DNA of 64,000 nucleotides from a candidate division WOR-3 bacterium (lineage in GTDB: Bacteria; SDB-A), in NCBI GenBank assembly GCA_016926475.1, contig JAFGON010000023.1, positions 1-64,000 of the forward strand. The letters run 5' to 3'. The notes under the pieces were generated by a model. It did no database searches and had not been told where the DNA came from. It saw only the letters and a list, made by a program, of their open reading frames with translations. Position numbers and translations under genes: made by a program. Position 1 is the stretch's first letter. Each line of letters begins with the position of its first letter. This document shows, one piece after another, positions 32,567 through 42,067 of this stretch.

Positions 32567-35500
32567 TCAATCGCTTTCTGTTATGTCTACCGGTTCCAAA
32601 TCATGGGGCATTTTACCTGCCTTGTTGATAAAAGAATAGACAACCGGAATTACTAACAGGGTCAAAAGGGTTGCAAAGAGAAGACCGAAAATTATCGGCC
32701 ATACCATCGGTCCCCAGAATTTATATTTCATACCAATTCCGAGGGCGAGCGGAAGCATTCCTCCCATCGTCGTCACGGAAGTCATTAGAATTGGCCTTAA
32801 TCTGACAGGGCCTGCTTTTCTTAGAGCTTGGTATATCGGCATGCCGTCTTTCCTCAGCTTGTTTGTGTATGTGACAAACACAATAGCGTCGTTTACAACT
32901 ATTCCTACCAGCGCGATAGTCCCAATGAAAGGCATCACTCCGAAGTGGTTTCTCGTTATCAAAAGACTGAGAAGAACCCCGATTATGGAAAATGGAACCG
33001 TGAACATAATTACAAATGGATGTGAAAGAGATTGAAACTGGATGACCATGATTAGATAAATCAGCGCCACACCGATTAAAAGAGCAATTCCAAGACCGCC
33101 GAAGTCTTCCTCCATCTGCTGTTTGTCACCGGTTATGTTTATCGTGTAACCTGGCGTCTGCAGAGAATCGATGAAAGGTTCGAGTTTTTTTATTACATCG
33201 AACGCGAGAACGCCGTATACATCCGAACTCACCGTGACCTGCCTCATTCCATCGACCCTGTTTATCTGAGAAAACCCCGACGTCACGTTTATGTCGGCGA
33301 CTTGCTCGAGCGGAACTGTTGAACCCGACGCCGTGGGCACTGGAAAAGACCTTAGGACATCAAGCGTTTTGTCGCTTTCCTCAAGTTCTACCCTGACTTT
33401 GACCTTGTCGTCTCCGATGTTCATTTCCGTAGCGTCTGTTCCGTTGAAGGAAACAGAAACGGGCTGAACAATGTCCGCAGGGGTGACCCCGTAATAAGCG
33501 GCTTCTCTTCTTTTGATTATGACTTCGACCTCTGGAGAGCCCGATCCGAAATCGTCTTTCACGTTGCGAGTTCCTTCCTGCTGACGGAGAAACTGCTTTA
33601 TTTTGTAGGCTATGTCCATCAAAACGTCTATGTTGTCACCTTTGATTTCAACCGTGATCGGCGCACCTGAAGGCGGCCCCATGGATTCGCCTCTCATTTC
33701 GACTCTTGCCTCCGCAATTTCGTGCTTTATCGAATCGATTTTTGCAAGCAAAATTTCTCTGACTTCTATGTCTTTTTTGCCGGAGTTCTCAAACAATCGG
33801 ACTTCTATCTGAGCGGTATTCCCGCTGACGTTTGAAGTGTACTTTTCGACCTCGGGTATCTGAGCGATCAGGGCTTCAATCTTCTTTGAAATTTCGTCGA
33901 TGTCCTCGGTGGGCGTGCCGGTTGGAACAGAGACGTTGACCGTGAACTGATCAAAACCGCTTGAAGGCCAAAGCTCGAAACCAACAACCGGAAGAAGAGC
34001 AAGAGACAGGATAAAAGCGGTCCCGGCGAATATAAGCGTTTTCACCCTGTGGTCGAGCGCCCAGTCGAGTATTTTCCTGTAGGTTCTCATTACTCTGGAG
34101 TTCACCCACCTGTCTCTTCTCTTGGCTGCTTTACTGTGATATATGAGGAATTTTGAAGCCACTGCAGGAATAACTAAATGGTCGACGAGAATAGACGAGG
34201 ACAGGGCTATAATCACCGTTATCGGGATCAATTTCATGAATTCGCCGGTCACTCCCCTTATCATGAACATTGGGAAAAATGCGGCCATCGTTGTAAGGGC
34301 AGACGCGAGAATTGCGCCTCCCGTTTCGTCAATGCCTTTTCTGGCGGCGGTCATTTTATCGTATCCGTATTCCAGATACCTGTATGTGCTCTCTATGACA
34401 ATAATGGCCCCGTCCACTATCATGCCGACCAGAAGTATCATCGAGAAGAGAGACATGTTGTTCAATGAGTAACCCAGCAAAAACAAAGCTGCAAAAGATG
34501 TGCTTATTATCAGCGGAATGGAGATCATCACGAGCACGGCGTTTCTCCACCCTACACCTAAAACCAATATCAAAATTACAAGAATGGATCCGAATATCGC
34601 GTTTTGCTTGAGCTGGTTAAGGTTTTCGTTTATGTAATCTGACTGGTCAAAGGTTATGTCGAAGGAGATTCCCAGGGGAAGATTTTCCCGGATTATCTCG
34701 AGCTCTTCCCTGATTCTTTTGGAAATTCCGATTGTGTTGCCGTTTGTTTTCTTGTATATGGCGAGCGTCACCGAAGGGTGGCTGTTGAAACGTGAATATG
34801 ACGTCGCCTTCTCTAGTGTGTCGAGAACCGTAGAAATATCGGACAAATAGACCGGACCGTTAGCAGTAACCGTTATCACGGTGTTTTCAATATCCTCCTT
34901 GGAACGATAGGCGCCGAGGACTCTGAGGGTGTAGTCTTTCTCTCCGAGATTGATGCTGCCTGCCGGAAGATCTATGTTCGAACTGTTTATCCTTCCTATG
35001 ATGAGTGGAATCGTCAGCCCGTATTCCCTGAGCTTGTCCTCTCTGAGCAGGACCATGAACTGCCTTTCTCTTCCGCCGAATACGTCGACCCTCGAAACAC
35101 CGCTGATGCCTTCGAAAATGGGGGCGATGTCGTCCGCGTATCTTTTCAGGTTTTCATATGAGGTCTTATCCCCATTCTCGCTTTTGAGAGTCAGGAAAAT
35201 CACGGGCATTTCGCTGAGTTTTATATCCCGAATTATAGGATCCATTGCGTCTTCAGGAAACTCGTGCTTTACTCTGTTGATTATCTCTTCTATGTCTCTC
35301 TTTGCATCGTCGTTATCGACTCCTATGTCAAATTCATACCAGATCTGAGCTCCGCTATTTGAAGAGTATGAATAGACATGTTTGAGGTCTTCAATTCCTC
35401 TGGAGTCCTCTTCTACGATTTTTGAAATCTGCTTTTCAACCTCTTCCGGGGCGGCTCCAGGGTAGGGAATCGTCACCGAAATCCAAGGGATGTTGACATC

Positions 35501-35614
35501 GGGGACGAGTTCAACAGGTATTGAAAAATAAGCGTAAACACCGAAGAGAGCAGCTGCTATCGCGACGATAAAAACAGTCAAACTCGAAGAAATTGCCAGC
35601 TGGGATATCTTCAT
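32567..35614 (-). CDS. RND-type efflux permease
   Basis: 1015 residues, normal for AcrB/MdtB-type inner-membrane proton/drug antiporters. The N terminus (SLTVFIVAIAAALFGVYAYF) is TM1, followed by the periplasmic porter domain beginning VELVPDVNIPWISVTIPYPG. The TM4 motif GMIVDGAIIVIESTYRYLE and the second-half motif GIVVNDAIVFVTYTN are present. The substrate is unknown. The start overlaps the adaptor gene by ATGA, so the adaptor, permease and TolC-like channel are encoded as one unit under the adjacent TetR. Confidence 0.95.
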   Translation of the reverse strand: MKISQLAISSSLTVFIVAIAAALFGVYAYFSIPVELVPDVNIPWISVTIPYPGAAPEEVEKQISKIVEEDSRGIEDLKHVYSYSSNSGAQIWYEFDIGVDNDDAKRDIEEIINRVKHEFPEDAMDPIIRDIKLSEMPVIFLTLKSENGDKTSYENLKRYADDIAPIFEGISGVSRVDVFGGRERQFMVLLREDKLREYGLTIPLIIGRINSSNIDLPAGSINLGEKDYTLRVLGAYRSKEDIENTVITVTANGPVYLSDISTVLDTLEKATSYSRFNSHPSVTLAIYKKTNGNTIGISKRIREELEIIRENLPLGISFDITFDQSDYINENLNQLKQNAIFGSILVILILVLGVGWRNAVLVMISIPLIISTSFAALFLLGYSLNNMSLFSMILLVGMIVDGAIIVIESTYRYLEYGYDKMTAARKGIDETGGAILASALTTMAAFFPMFMIRGVTGEFMKLIPITVIIALSSSILVDHLVIPAVASKFLIYHSKAAKRRDRWVNSRVMRTYRKILDWALDHRVKTLIFAGTAFILSLALLPVVGFELWPSSGFDQFTVNVSVPTGTPTEDIDEISKKIEALIAQIPEVEKYTSNVSGNTAQIEVRLFENSGKKDIEVREILLAKIDSIKHEIAEARVEMRGESMGPPSGAPITVEIKGDNIDVLMDIAYKIKQFLRQQEGTRNVKDDFGSGSPEVEVIIKRREAAYYGVTPADIVQPVSVSFNGTDATEMNIGDDKVKVRVELEESDKTLDVLRSFPVPTASGSTVPLEQVADINVTSGFSQINRVDGMRQVTVSSDVYGVLAFDVIKKLEPFIDSLQTPGYTINITGDKQQMEEDFGGLGIALLIGVALIYLIMVIQFQSLSHPFVIMFTVPFSIIGVLLSLLITRNHFGVMPFIGTIALVGIVVNDAIVFVTYTNKLRKDGMPIYQALRKAGPVRLRPILMTSVTTMGGMLPLALGIGMKYKFWGPMVWPIIFGLLFATLLTLLVIPVVYSFINKAGKMPHDLEPVDITESD

Positions 35615-36678
35615 TTTTCAACTCCGGGCATATATTCGGGACACATCAGGCAGTTTATAGGCGAACCGTCTTCTATGTAGTCCTGTCCCGCCACTATGAC
35701 AGTGTCGCTGACACTTAGTCCTTCGAGAACGATACCGAAAGAATCGTTTATCTGTTCGATGGATATCACGGTTCTAAGAGCTATTCCCCCGGAAGCCTTG
35801 AATACAACAGTCTCTCCTTCCTGCATCAAGACCGACTTCAGAGGGACTATAATCGCTTCTTCGAATCTTCCTATTTCTATCTGAGCAATGCCGATCATGC
35901 CTGGAAGTAGCGTTTTATCTAGATTTGAACATATCACTTCGACAGTAAACTTGCCTGTCTGCCTGTCCGCAGCCGGATAAATTCTGTTCACTGTCCCACC
36001 AAATATCCTGTCCGGGAAGGCGTCCACGCATATTTCCACTGGAGACCCTTCTTGGATTTTAGTGACATTTTCAGAGCTGACGCTCAGTTTGATTTTTACA
36101 GTGTCCATGTCGGCTATTCCGAAATACGGCATGCCAGGACTTGCCATCTCCTGAGGGTCAATTCCCCTCGATGTTATGGTGCCGTCAAAAGGAGCTTTTA
36201 TCACTGACCCCGACATCGCGGACTGGGCGAGCATGAGGCCGGACTGGGCGCTCTGAAAAGCAGTCTGCGCTGCTTGAAATTGAGACTGAGACACAAGCCC
36301 TGAATTGAAAAGTTCTTCTGTCCGACTGAAGTCGTCCTGAGCTTTTTGAAAAGAAGCCTGGGCTTGTATATAGTTCGCGTAAAAGTCCGTCCCTTCGAGT
36401 GACGCAATAACGTCGTTTTTCTTCACATAGTCGCCAATTTCGACCGAGACGGAGAGCACTCTTCCCCCCGATTTAAACGATAGATCAACTTCCATCTGTC
36501 CTTCGATTCTTCCTGAGGACCGTATTTTGTCAACAAACAAACCTTTCTCTATCTGTATTGTTCTCACTGTCGAACTGAACGGATTTCTGTTGTTTTTCGG
36601 CTTTTTCGAGCAGCTCATTAAAAGAACAAGAACCGTTATTGAAACCAACACAAGGGCTTTAGAAGTATTACTTCTCAT
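35611..36678 (-). CDS. RND periplasmic adaptor lipoprotein (HlyD/AcrA type)
   Basis: 355 residues with lipobox LLMSC near residue 22. The barrel-sandwich halves flank an alpha-hairpin (QAQASFQKAQDDFSRTEEL ... SQFQAAQTAFQSAQSGLMLA), then APFDGTITSRGIDPQEM and a beta-barrel. It bridges the permease and the outer-membrane channel. It overlaps tolC-like by 11 bp upstream and the permease by 4 bp downstream. Confidence 0.93.
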   Translation of the reverse strand: MRSNTSKALVLVSITVLVLLMSCSKKPKNNRNPFSSTVRTIQIEKGLFVDKIRSSGRIEGQMEVDLSFKSGGRVLSVSVEIGDYVKKNDVIASLEGTDFYANYIQAQASFQKAQDDFSRTEELFNSGLVSQSQFQAAQTAFQSAQSGLMLAQSAMSGSVIKAPFDGTITSRGIDPQEMASPGMPYFGIADMDTVKIKLSVSSENVTKIQEGSPVEICVDAFPDRIFGGTVNRIYPAADRQTGKFTVEVICSNLDKTLLPGMIGIAQIEIGRFEEAIIVPLKSVLMQEGETVVFKASGGIALRTVISIEQINDSFGIVLEGLSVSDTVIVAGQDYIEDGSPINCLMCPEYMPGVEK

Positions 36679-37957
36679 ATAGTCCTCCCTCGGAGATAAA
36701 ACTCGTCAATACTCCCATAGAAGAGAGTAGTTTTGCGTAAGAAATATATATGCCGTAATAAGATGCTATTTCTGCGAGTTTCGCGCTTTCAAGCGTATTC
36801 ATGGCTTCGAACAGCTCAAGAGAAGTCGCCAGTCCATTTTTGTACATTTTGTCTGTCAGTTCGTAAGCTTCCTGTGACGCCCGGACTGTTTTCAACGCGC
36901 TTTCGTATTGAAGCATTGCCCCTTTGACTTCTCTGTAGCTCTGTTCCGTGGAACTCAGGGTCTGCGCATGAGTGTCGAGAAGAGCCAATTCCGCCCCCCT
37001 GACTTGGGAGGAAGCGCTTGAGTAATCCTGTATTCTCGCCGTCCCCTGAAAGAGAGTCCAGCTCAGCTGAACTCCTCCGTAGTAATTTGGTTCGCCGAAC
37101 TCCCAATTGTTTCCGGACCAATTGTAACCTGCAAACGCGCTTAAAGTCGGAGAGAACGAAGACATCACATTCGTTTTTCCCGCCTTTGCTGAAGAAAGCG
37201 ACGCATACGCGATTTCCATGCTGGGTGAGGCTAGAGCTATTTTTAAGCAGCTGTCGAGTTCTGGAAGTTGGACATCCATAAAAACAGGTTCCACGACATT
37301 TATGCTGGTCTTTTCTATTTGCAGAATATCGCAAAGGGAATTGACCGCGTTTTCCAAATCGTTCTCGGCTTTTATAAGATTCGCCTCTTCTTGAGCTACC
37401 TGGACCTCCGACCTGGCGACGTCAAGGTTGGTCGCCATACCCACCCTCAGCATTTCCTGGGTCAAGTTTAGGTTGTCGTTAGCCATCTGAAGGGATTCTC
37501 TTGAAATTTTCAAGGATTTAGAAGCCTGAATAAGGCCCAAATATGAAGTCAGGATCCCCAGCGCTATTTGGTTTTGAGCAATTTCTCTGCCCTCCTGGGC
37601 TATTCTGACAACAGACGAATTCAGGGCGACGTTTGCCAGTCTAGACCCTCCCGTGAAAAGAGGCAACGAAAGAGAAAATCCGGTCTGATGGGTTCCCTTT
37701 GCTCTTATCACTACAGGATTTCCGTCTATTCCCGGCTGGGTTATTTCATCCGGATACCTTGTGTACGAAGAAGAAAACGACACCGTCGGCAGGAAATAAG
37801 AAAGCGACTTCCTGTAACCTGCTTTGGCTTGAAAAATTTCCTCGTCGGCTTCTCTTATGCTTACATTGTTTTCAAGAGCTATTGACATCGCCTCATCAAG
37901 GCTCAAAGTCAGGCCCGACTGAGAGGCTATCGCTAGTAGCAGCGCAATATATAACAC
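36668..37957 (-). CDS. TolC-family outer-membrane efflux protein
   Basis: 429 residues with a GTG start preceded by GGAGGCGG. A signal peptide (LYIALLLAIASQSGLTL) and two tandem outer-membrane-efflux repeats are visible; the first has LDEAMSIALENNVSIREADE and the second starts around LDSCLKIALASPSMEIAYAS. Long helices (LRVGMATNLDVARSEVQVAQ) are typical. It forms the exit duct for the RND pump. Confidence 0.92.
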   Translation of the reverse strand: MLYIALLLAIASQSGLTLSLDEAMSIALENNVSIREADEEIFQAKAGYRKSLSYFLPTVSFSSSYTRYPDEITQPGIDGNPVVIRAKGTHQTGFSLSLPLFTGGSRLANVALNSSVVRIAQEGREIAQNQIALGILTSYLGLIQASKSLKISRESLQMANDNLNLTQEMLRVGMATNLDVARSEVQVAQEEANLIKAENDLENAVNSLCDILQIEKTSINVVEPVFMDVQLPELDSCLKIALASPSMEIAYASLSSAKAGKTNVMSSFSPTLSAFAGYNWSGNNWEFGEPNYYGGVQLSWTLFQGTARIQDYSSASSQVRGAELALLDTHAQTLSSTEQSYREVKGAMLQYESALKTVRASQEAYELTDKMYKNGLATSLELFEAMNTLESAKLAEIASYYGIYISYAKLLSSMGVLTSFISEGGLYEK

Positions 37958-37967
37958 TCCGCCTCCT

Positions 37968-38570
37968 TTATTCTTTTCTAAGTAAAACTCCGTTTTTAAA
38001 AATATTCATTGCGTTATAAACTGATCCTTGACTAGAAATTTTTTTCTCCCGTTTAAGCCCCGGAGAAATAGATCTGAAAATCAAATCGAAAAACAAACTC
38101 ATAAAAAAGAACGCTATTTCTTCCGTTTTTAAATCCTTTCGTACTTCTGTTGATTTTTTACCTTTTTCGACCAAATCGACGAGAAACTCATACAATTCCG
38201 TCTTCTTCAAATGGATTTCTTCGAAAAATCTCTGCCTGTTCTTGACTATGTTTGGATTGTGAAGTATGAAAATAATCCCCGCGTATTCTGGGTTTTTCTT
38301 GAAAAGCCAGACTGAAGATTTGATGATTTTTTCGCATGAAGTAAAAAAACCGTCCTTTTCATCGTAGTTTTTTTCAACACTGCCCTTCATGCAGTCTATG
38401 ACAAACAACACGCTCTGAAGGAAAAGTTCTTCTTTGTCTTTGAAATAAAGATAAAGGGTTCCCTTGGCAAGTTCTGCTTCTTCGGCGATTTCGTCGAGGG
38501 TGACTTCTCCAAAGTATTTTTTTGAAATGACTTTTAATACAGCTCTGATAATTCTCGTTTTTTTGTCCAT
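37968..38570 (-). CDS. TetR-family repressor of the RND operon
   Basis: 200 residues. The N-terminal helix-turn-helix is clear (FGEVTLDEIAEEAELAKGTLYLYFKDKEELF), with a helical ligand-binding C terminus. It is the first gene of the efflux operon, 10 bp before the TolC-like gene. A TetR-type palindrome between its promoter and start codon indicates autoregulation and repression of the pump. The inducer is unknown. Confidence 0.92.
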   Translation of the reverse strand: MDKKTRIIRAVLKVISKKYFGEVTLDEIAEEAELAKGTLYLYFKDKEELFLQSVLFVIDCMKGSVEKNYDEKDGFFTSCEKIIKSSVWLFKKNPEYAGIIFILHNPNIVKNRQRFFEEIHLKKTELYEFLVDLVEKGKKSTEVRKDLKTEEIAFFFMSLFFDLIFRSISPGLKREKKISSQGSVYNAMNIFKNGVLLRKE

Positions 38571-38583
38571 TAATCCCTCTTTC

Positions 38584-38601
38584 TGACTGACCGTTCAGTC
38601 A
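38584..38601. promoter_or_regulatory. TetR operator
   Basis: Palindrome TGACTGA-CCGT-TCAGTCA with 7-bp perfect arms, located just downstream of the predicted transcription start of the tetR-efflux operon. This is the size and style of TetR-family operators. Confidence 0.8.
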
Positions 38602-38612
38602 AATTGAAAAGA

Positions 38613-38641
38613 AGAATAAATAAACATCGTGCCTTTGTCAA
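38613..38641 (-). promoter_or_regulatory. Promoter of the tetR-RND operon
   Basis: Minus strand TTGACA (38641-38636), 17-bp spacer, TATTCT (38618-38613). The start near 38606 lies next to the operator. Confidence 0.75.
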
Positions 38642-38661
38642 GAAAATTAGATAAAAATCGT

Positions 38662-38690
38662 TTGACTATTTTTGACTCCTGTTTTATCTT
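38662..38690 (+). promoter_or_regulatory. Promoter of the methyltransferase gene, leaderless
   Basis: TTGACT (38662-38667), 17-bp spacer, TATCTT (38685-38690). Seven bases after the -10 is the A of ATG 38697. There is no Shine-Dalgarno. Confidence 0.65.
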
Positions 38691-38696
38691 ACATCT

Positions 38697-39344
38697 ATGA
38701 ATTTCAGAGACGAATCTTTCAGGCGTCTGATCCAGGACAAAGAAGCCCTTAAATACGAACTTCAAAACCAGCCGAAAAGCGAATTTCTCGCCCTTTTCAT
38801 AAACGAGATGGAAATATTCAAAGAGCGGAGGATTCTCGATTTTTTATGCGGAACCGGAATGTACTCGGTTTTTTTAGCTCAGATAAACAACCGGGTCATT
38901 GTCACAGAGACATGTCCAGAAGCCATTCAAATTACGACTTTAAGGGCAAAACAGAACGAAATATCGCTTGAGTTCGCTCAAATCTCAGAATCTTTTGAGG
39001 TCAGCCTTCCCAAGAATGTCTTCAATGGAGCCACAATGATAGACTCCATCAACTATTTCAACGACTCTGAAGTGACGGCGATAATAAAAGAGTTGAACAG
39101 ATTGTTGATCAAAAACGGCTTTTTGTTTATAAACTTTCTTCCTGAAGAGCCAATCCCGACAAAATTCAAGTTCGAATTCAAAAGCGACGGAACTTTTATA
39201 CTTCATGAGGGTCCTGACGAGGGAAAAGTTTTATATTTGAGGGACAGCAAAAAAATCGAGGCTTTCTTCAAAGAAGGCTTTGCTCTGGTAGACATTGAAG
39301 AGACAAAAAGCGGCATGAAAAAAGTTTTGGCGAAAAAAATATAA
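38697..39344 (+). CDS. Class I SAM-dependent methyltransferase
   Basis: 215 residues. The SAM-binding motif I is ILDFLCGTGMYSVFLA, with an acidic residue at the end of strand 2 (VIVTETCPEAI). Motif IV is around NGATMIDSINYFND and motif V around ELNRLLIKNGFLFINF. The acceptor is not identifiable. The ATG is at the predicted transcription start, so the mRNA is likely leaderless. It precedes the iron-sulfur genes by 48 bp and may be cotranscribed with them. Confidence 0.82.
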   Translation: MNFRDESFRRLIQDKEALKYELQNQPKSEFLALFINEMEIFKERRILDFLCGTGMYSVFLAQINNRVIVTETCPEAIQITTLRAKQNEISLEFAQISESFEVSLPKNVFNGATMIDSINYFNDSEVTAIIKELNRLLIKNGFLFINFLPEEPIPTKFKFEFKSDGTFILHEGPDEGKVLYLRDSKKIEAFFKEGFALVDIEETKSGMKKVLAKKI

Positions 39345-39392
39345 TCTTTACAGAATCCGGTAGATTTCATACACTGAAGAAAGGCATAAGTT

Positions 39393-40547
39393 TTGAGGAC
39401 AATATACCTGGACAACAGCGCGACGACGAAAACAGACCCCCTCGTCTTGTCGGAAATGTTACCGTATCTTGAAGAACTTTATCAGAATCCTTCCTCGGCT
39501 TACGAATCTGCATACAAAATAAGGGAAAGTATCGCGGTATCAAGACAAAAAATCGCTGATTTCATGGGTTGCGAACCAGACGAGATATTTTTCACTTCTG
39601 GCGGAACCGAGTCCATCAACCATTCTATTATTGGAACGGCGTCGCGTTTCGGACTCAAAGGAGGACATATATTGACATCCTCCATAGAGCACAGCGCCGT
39701 TTTTAACACTTGCAAATACCTTGAAAATTTCGGCTTTGAGGTCACATACCTGCCGGTCGACGCGAATTGCGTCGTATCAGCAGAAGACTTCGAAAAGTCG
39801 CTGAGACAAGACACCGTCATAGCATCCATTATGGCGGCGAACAATGAAACGGGCGCGATTCAACCCATTGAAGAATTGGCCTTAATCGCCAGGAAAAAAG
39901 GCGTGATTTTCCACACTGATGCAGTTCAGGCTTTCGGTAAAGTTTTCTTTGACCTAAAAAAAACCCCCATTTCTCTTCTGTCATTTTCCGGGCACAAGAT
40001 ATACGCTCCGAAAGGAATAGGTGTTTTGTATAAAAGAAAAAACGTCACGATAGACCCTCTTCTGCACGGAGGACCTCACGAAAACAAGATGAGAGCAGGA
40101 ACCGAAAATGTCCCCGGAATTATCGGCATAGCAAAAGCGGTGGAACTGCTAAAAAGCGAAGATGCAGAAGAAAGAATCCGCGCCATGCGAGACGCCTTGT
40201 TCTTTAGGATAAAAGAGGAAATCCCGGACATAAAAATCAACACTGCTGTTGGAAATTCAATTTACAACACCTTGAACGTATCCTTCAAATTCATCGAAGG
40301 CGAGAGCCTATCGACTTTGCTGCAGCTCGACGGGATTGAAGTTTCAACGGGCTCTGCTTGCTCTTCGTCTTCTCTCGAACCTTCCCGCGTTCTTCTCGCG
40401 ATGGGCTTGAGTCATGTCGACGCTCATGGCAGCGTCCGGTTCAGCTTTGGAAGATACAATTCTTTTGATGAAATTGACCCCACCGTTCAATCCCTTAAAG
40501 CGGCTGTCTCAAAACTCAGGCTGATCTCTCCATTAAAGAAGGATTGA
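39393..40547 (+). CDS. iscS: Cysteine desulfurase (NifS/IscS family)
   Basis: 384 residues, TTG start with AAAGG upstream. The PLP-binding Lys lies in SFSGHKIYAPKGIGVLYKR and the catalytic Cys in STGSACSSSSLEPSRVLLA. The N-terminal YLDNSATTKTDP is canonical. It removes sulfur from cysteine and passes it to the scaffold encoded 22 bp downstream. The desulfurase and scaffold pair alone forms a minimal Fe-S assembly operon; no IscR, HscA or ferredoxin gene is adjacent. Confidence 0.95.
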   Translation: MRTIYLDNSATTKTDPLVLSEMLPYLEELYQNPSSAYESAYKIRESIAVSRQKIADFMGCEPDEIFFTSGGTESINHSIIGTASRFGLKGGHILTSSIEHSAVFNTCKYLENFGFEVTYLPVDANCVVSAEDFEKSLRQDTVIASIMAANNETGAIQPIEELALIARKKGVIFHTDAVQAFGKVFFDLKKTPISLLSFSGHKIYAPKGIGVLYKRKNVTIDPLLHGGPHENKMRAGTENVPGIIGIAKAVELLKSEDAEERIRAMRDALFFRIKEEIPDIKINTAVGNSIYNTLNVSFKFIEGESLSTLLQLDGIEVSTGSACSSSSLEPSRVLLAMGLSHVDAHGSVRFSFGRYNSFDEIDPTVQSLKAAVSKLRLISPLKKD

Positions 40548-40569
40548 CCGGTAAAAAAGGAGACTTTTT

Positions 40570-40986
40570 TTGTCGCAGTACAGTGAAAAGGTTATAGACC
40601 ATTTCAGAAACCCTAGAAACATGGGCTCTATCCCCGACGCTGACGGTGTAGGAAAAGTCGGCAACCCCGTCTGCGGAGACATGATGACCATTTACTTAAA
40701 AATCAAAAATGGGATAATTACCGATTGCCGGTTTGAAACTTTCGGATGCGTAGCGGCGATTGCATCTTCATCCATGGCGACAGAACTGATAAAAAATAAA
40801 ACGATAGAAGAAGCTTTGAAACTTACCAACAAATCTGTCGTGTCGGAACTCGAAGGGCTTCCTCCGGTGAAAGTACACTGCTCGGTTTTAGCTGAACAGG
40901 CTATAAAAGCGGCAATAGAAGATTACAAGTCAAAGATTCAATCAACCCATGGCGGCAACGGCGAAGATATAAGCTCCGAGGGCTGA
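40570..40986 (+). CDS. iscU: Fe-S cluster assembly scaffold IscU/NifU N-terminal type
   Basis: 138 residues, TTG start, with AAAAAGGAGA at about 40555. Three conserved cysteines are present: GNPVCGDMM, FETFGCVAAIASSS and VHCSVLAEQAIKAAI. The start SEKVIDHFRNPRNMG is typical. It accepts sulfur from the upstream desulfurase. The last 45 bp overlap the 3' end of the convergent ROK gene; the C-terminal tail (STHGGNGEDISSEG) encoded there is nonconserved-looking. Confidence 0.93.
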   Translation: MSQYSEKVIDHFRNPRNMGSIPDADGVGKVGNPVCGDMMTIYLKIKNGIITDCRFETFGCVAAIASSSMATELIKNKTIEEALKLTNKSVVSELEGLPPVKVHCSVLAEQAIKAAIEDYKSKIQSTHGGNGEDISSEG

Positions 40987-42060
40987 AGCCTTTTCGGTCC
41001 CAAGTTTTGATATTCCTACTCCATTGCTTCTTATGTATTCATAGTTTAAAAACTTTTTTGATCCCGGGATTTGAAGTTTGATGGTTTCACTCGTGAAATA
41101 TTCTTCAAATTCATCCGGGTCTTCGAGGTTGAATACTCGCGTTTCGGTTCTCGGAATTTTTCCTCCGTGAACGCTTTCGTACGGCTTGTTCATTTCCCGT
41201 ACGAGTTTTTTCAAAAAAACATCATGAGAGCCGGAAATTCCTCCTCCAATTACGACGAGTCCGTCAAAAAGGCTCACGGCGTCTGCAAGGGAGTCAGCCA
41301 GAGCAAGCGCGAACTTCTCGAAAGCTTTTTTGGCACTGAGATGATACCTTCCGTTTTTGTTCTGTGCAAAAAAAGCAATTTCCTCCACTGCCGGCGACTT
41401 TTCAAAATCAATTTCCGCTTCTTCGGCAAAGTATTTTCTTATACCTCTCGACGACACAGAGTCTTCTGCGCAGGAATTAGCGAAATATTTATTTCTCAAC
41501 CTGTTTATTTCCCCCTGAGCGCAATTGTCTCCAAGGAATAGGTTTCCCTGCGTTATCGCCCCCCCTCCAAATCCTGTCCCGAGGGTTACCCCTAAAAGGT
41601 TTTGAGTCCTTTTTTTCACGCCTCTCTTCTCAAATTCCAAATTAACGTTTTTTGTCAACCCGTAGACGAATTCTCCAAGAGTGAAGAGGTCTGCGTCGTT
41701 GTTCATGAAAACCGGAACTTTAAAATTTTCTTCCAAAAAAGCTTTTAGAGGAAAAGGGTCTTTGAAAGCCGGCAAGTTGACGAGTTCAAACACGACTCCT
41801 TCCTTATAATCCGCCGGTCCCGGAAAACCCAGGCTGATCGCAGATGGCTTCTGCTCCAGTTCTGAACCGATCTTTTCGATTCCGTTTTTAATCGTCCCAA
41901 GACAAAGCGACAGATCGTGTCCTTTAGAAGGCATGACAGAAGTAGAGACTGCGAAACCACCTTTTTTGACAGCGGAGAAAGAAAAATTCGTGCCTCCGGC
42001 GTCGAGAGTTATGACAACTCTTTTGTCTTCTTTATATTTATCGACATCGAGAAAGTTCAC
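40942..42060 (-). CDS. ROK-family sugar kinase-like protein
   Basis: 372 residues with the ASKHA phosphate motifs LDAGGTNFSFSAV and LGVTLGTGFGGGAI, NNDADLFTLGE containing the catalytic Asp, and VVIGGGISGS. The usual ROK zinc motif (CxCGxxGCxE) after GEI is absent: GEINRLRNKYFANSC follows instead. The family phosphorylates glucose, mannose or N-acetyl sugars; the substrate is uncertain. GTG start, 7 bp below a perfect TATAAT, with no Shine-Dalgarno. Confidence 0.85.
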   Translation of the reverse strand: MNFLDVDKYKEDKRVVITLDAGGTNFSFSAVKKGGFAVSTSVMPSKGHDLSLCLGTIKNGIEKIGSELEQKPSAISLGFPGPADYKEGVVFELVNLPAFKDPFPLKAFLEENFKVPVFMNNDADLFTLGEFVYGLTKNVNLEFEKRGVKKRTQNLLGVTLGTGFGGGAITQGNLFLGDNCAQGEINRLRNKYFANSCAEDSVSSRGIRKYFAEEAEIDFEKSPAVEEIAFFAQNKNGRYHLSAKKAFEKFALALADSLADAVSLFDGLVVIGGGISGSHDVFLKKLVREMNKPYESVHGGKIPRTETRVFNLEDPDEFEEYFTSETIKLQIPGSKKFLNYEYIRSNGVGISKLGTEKASALGAYIFAVAAMG

Positions 42061-42067
42061 AGCTAAA

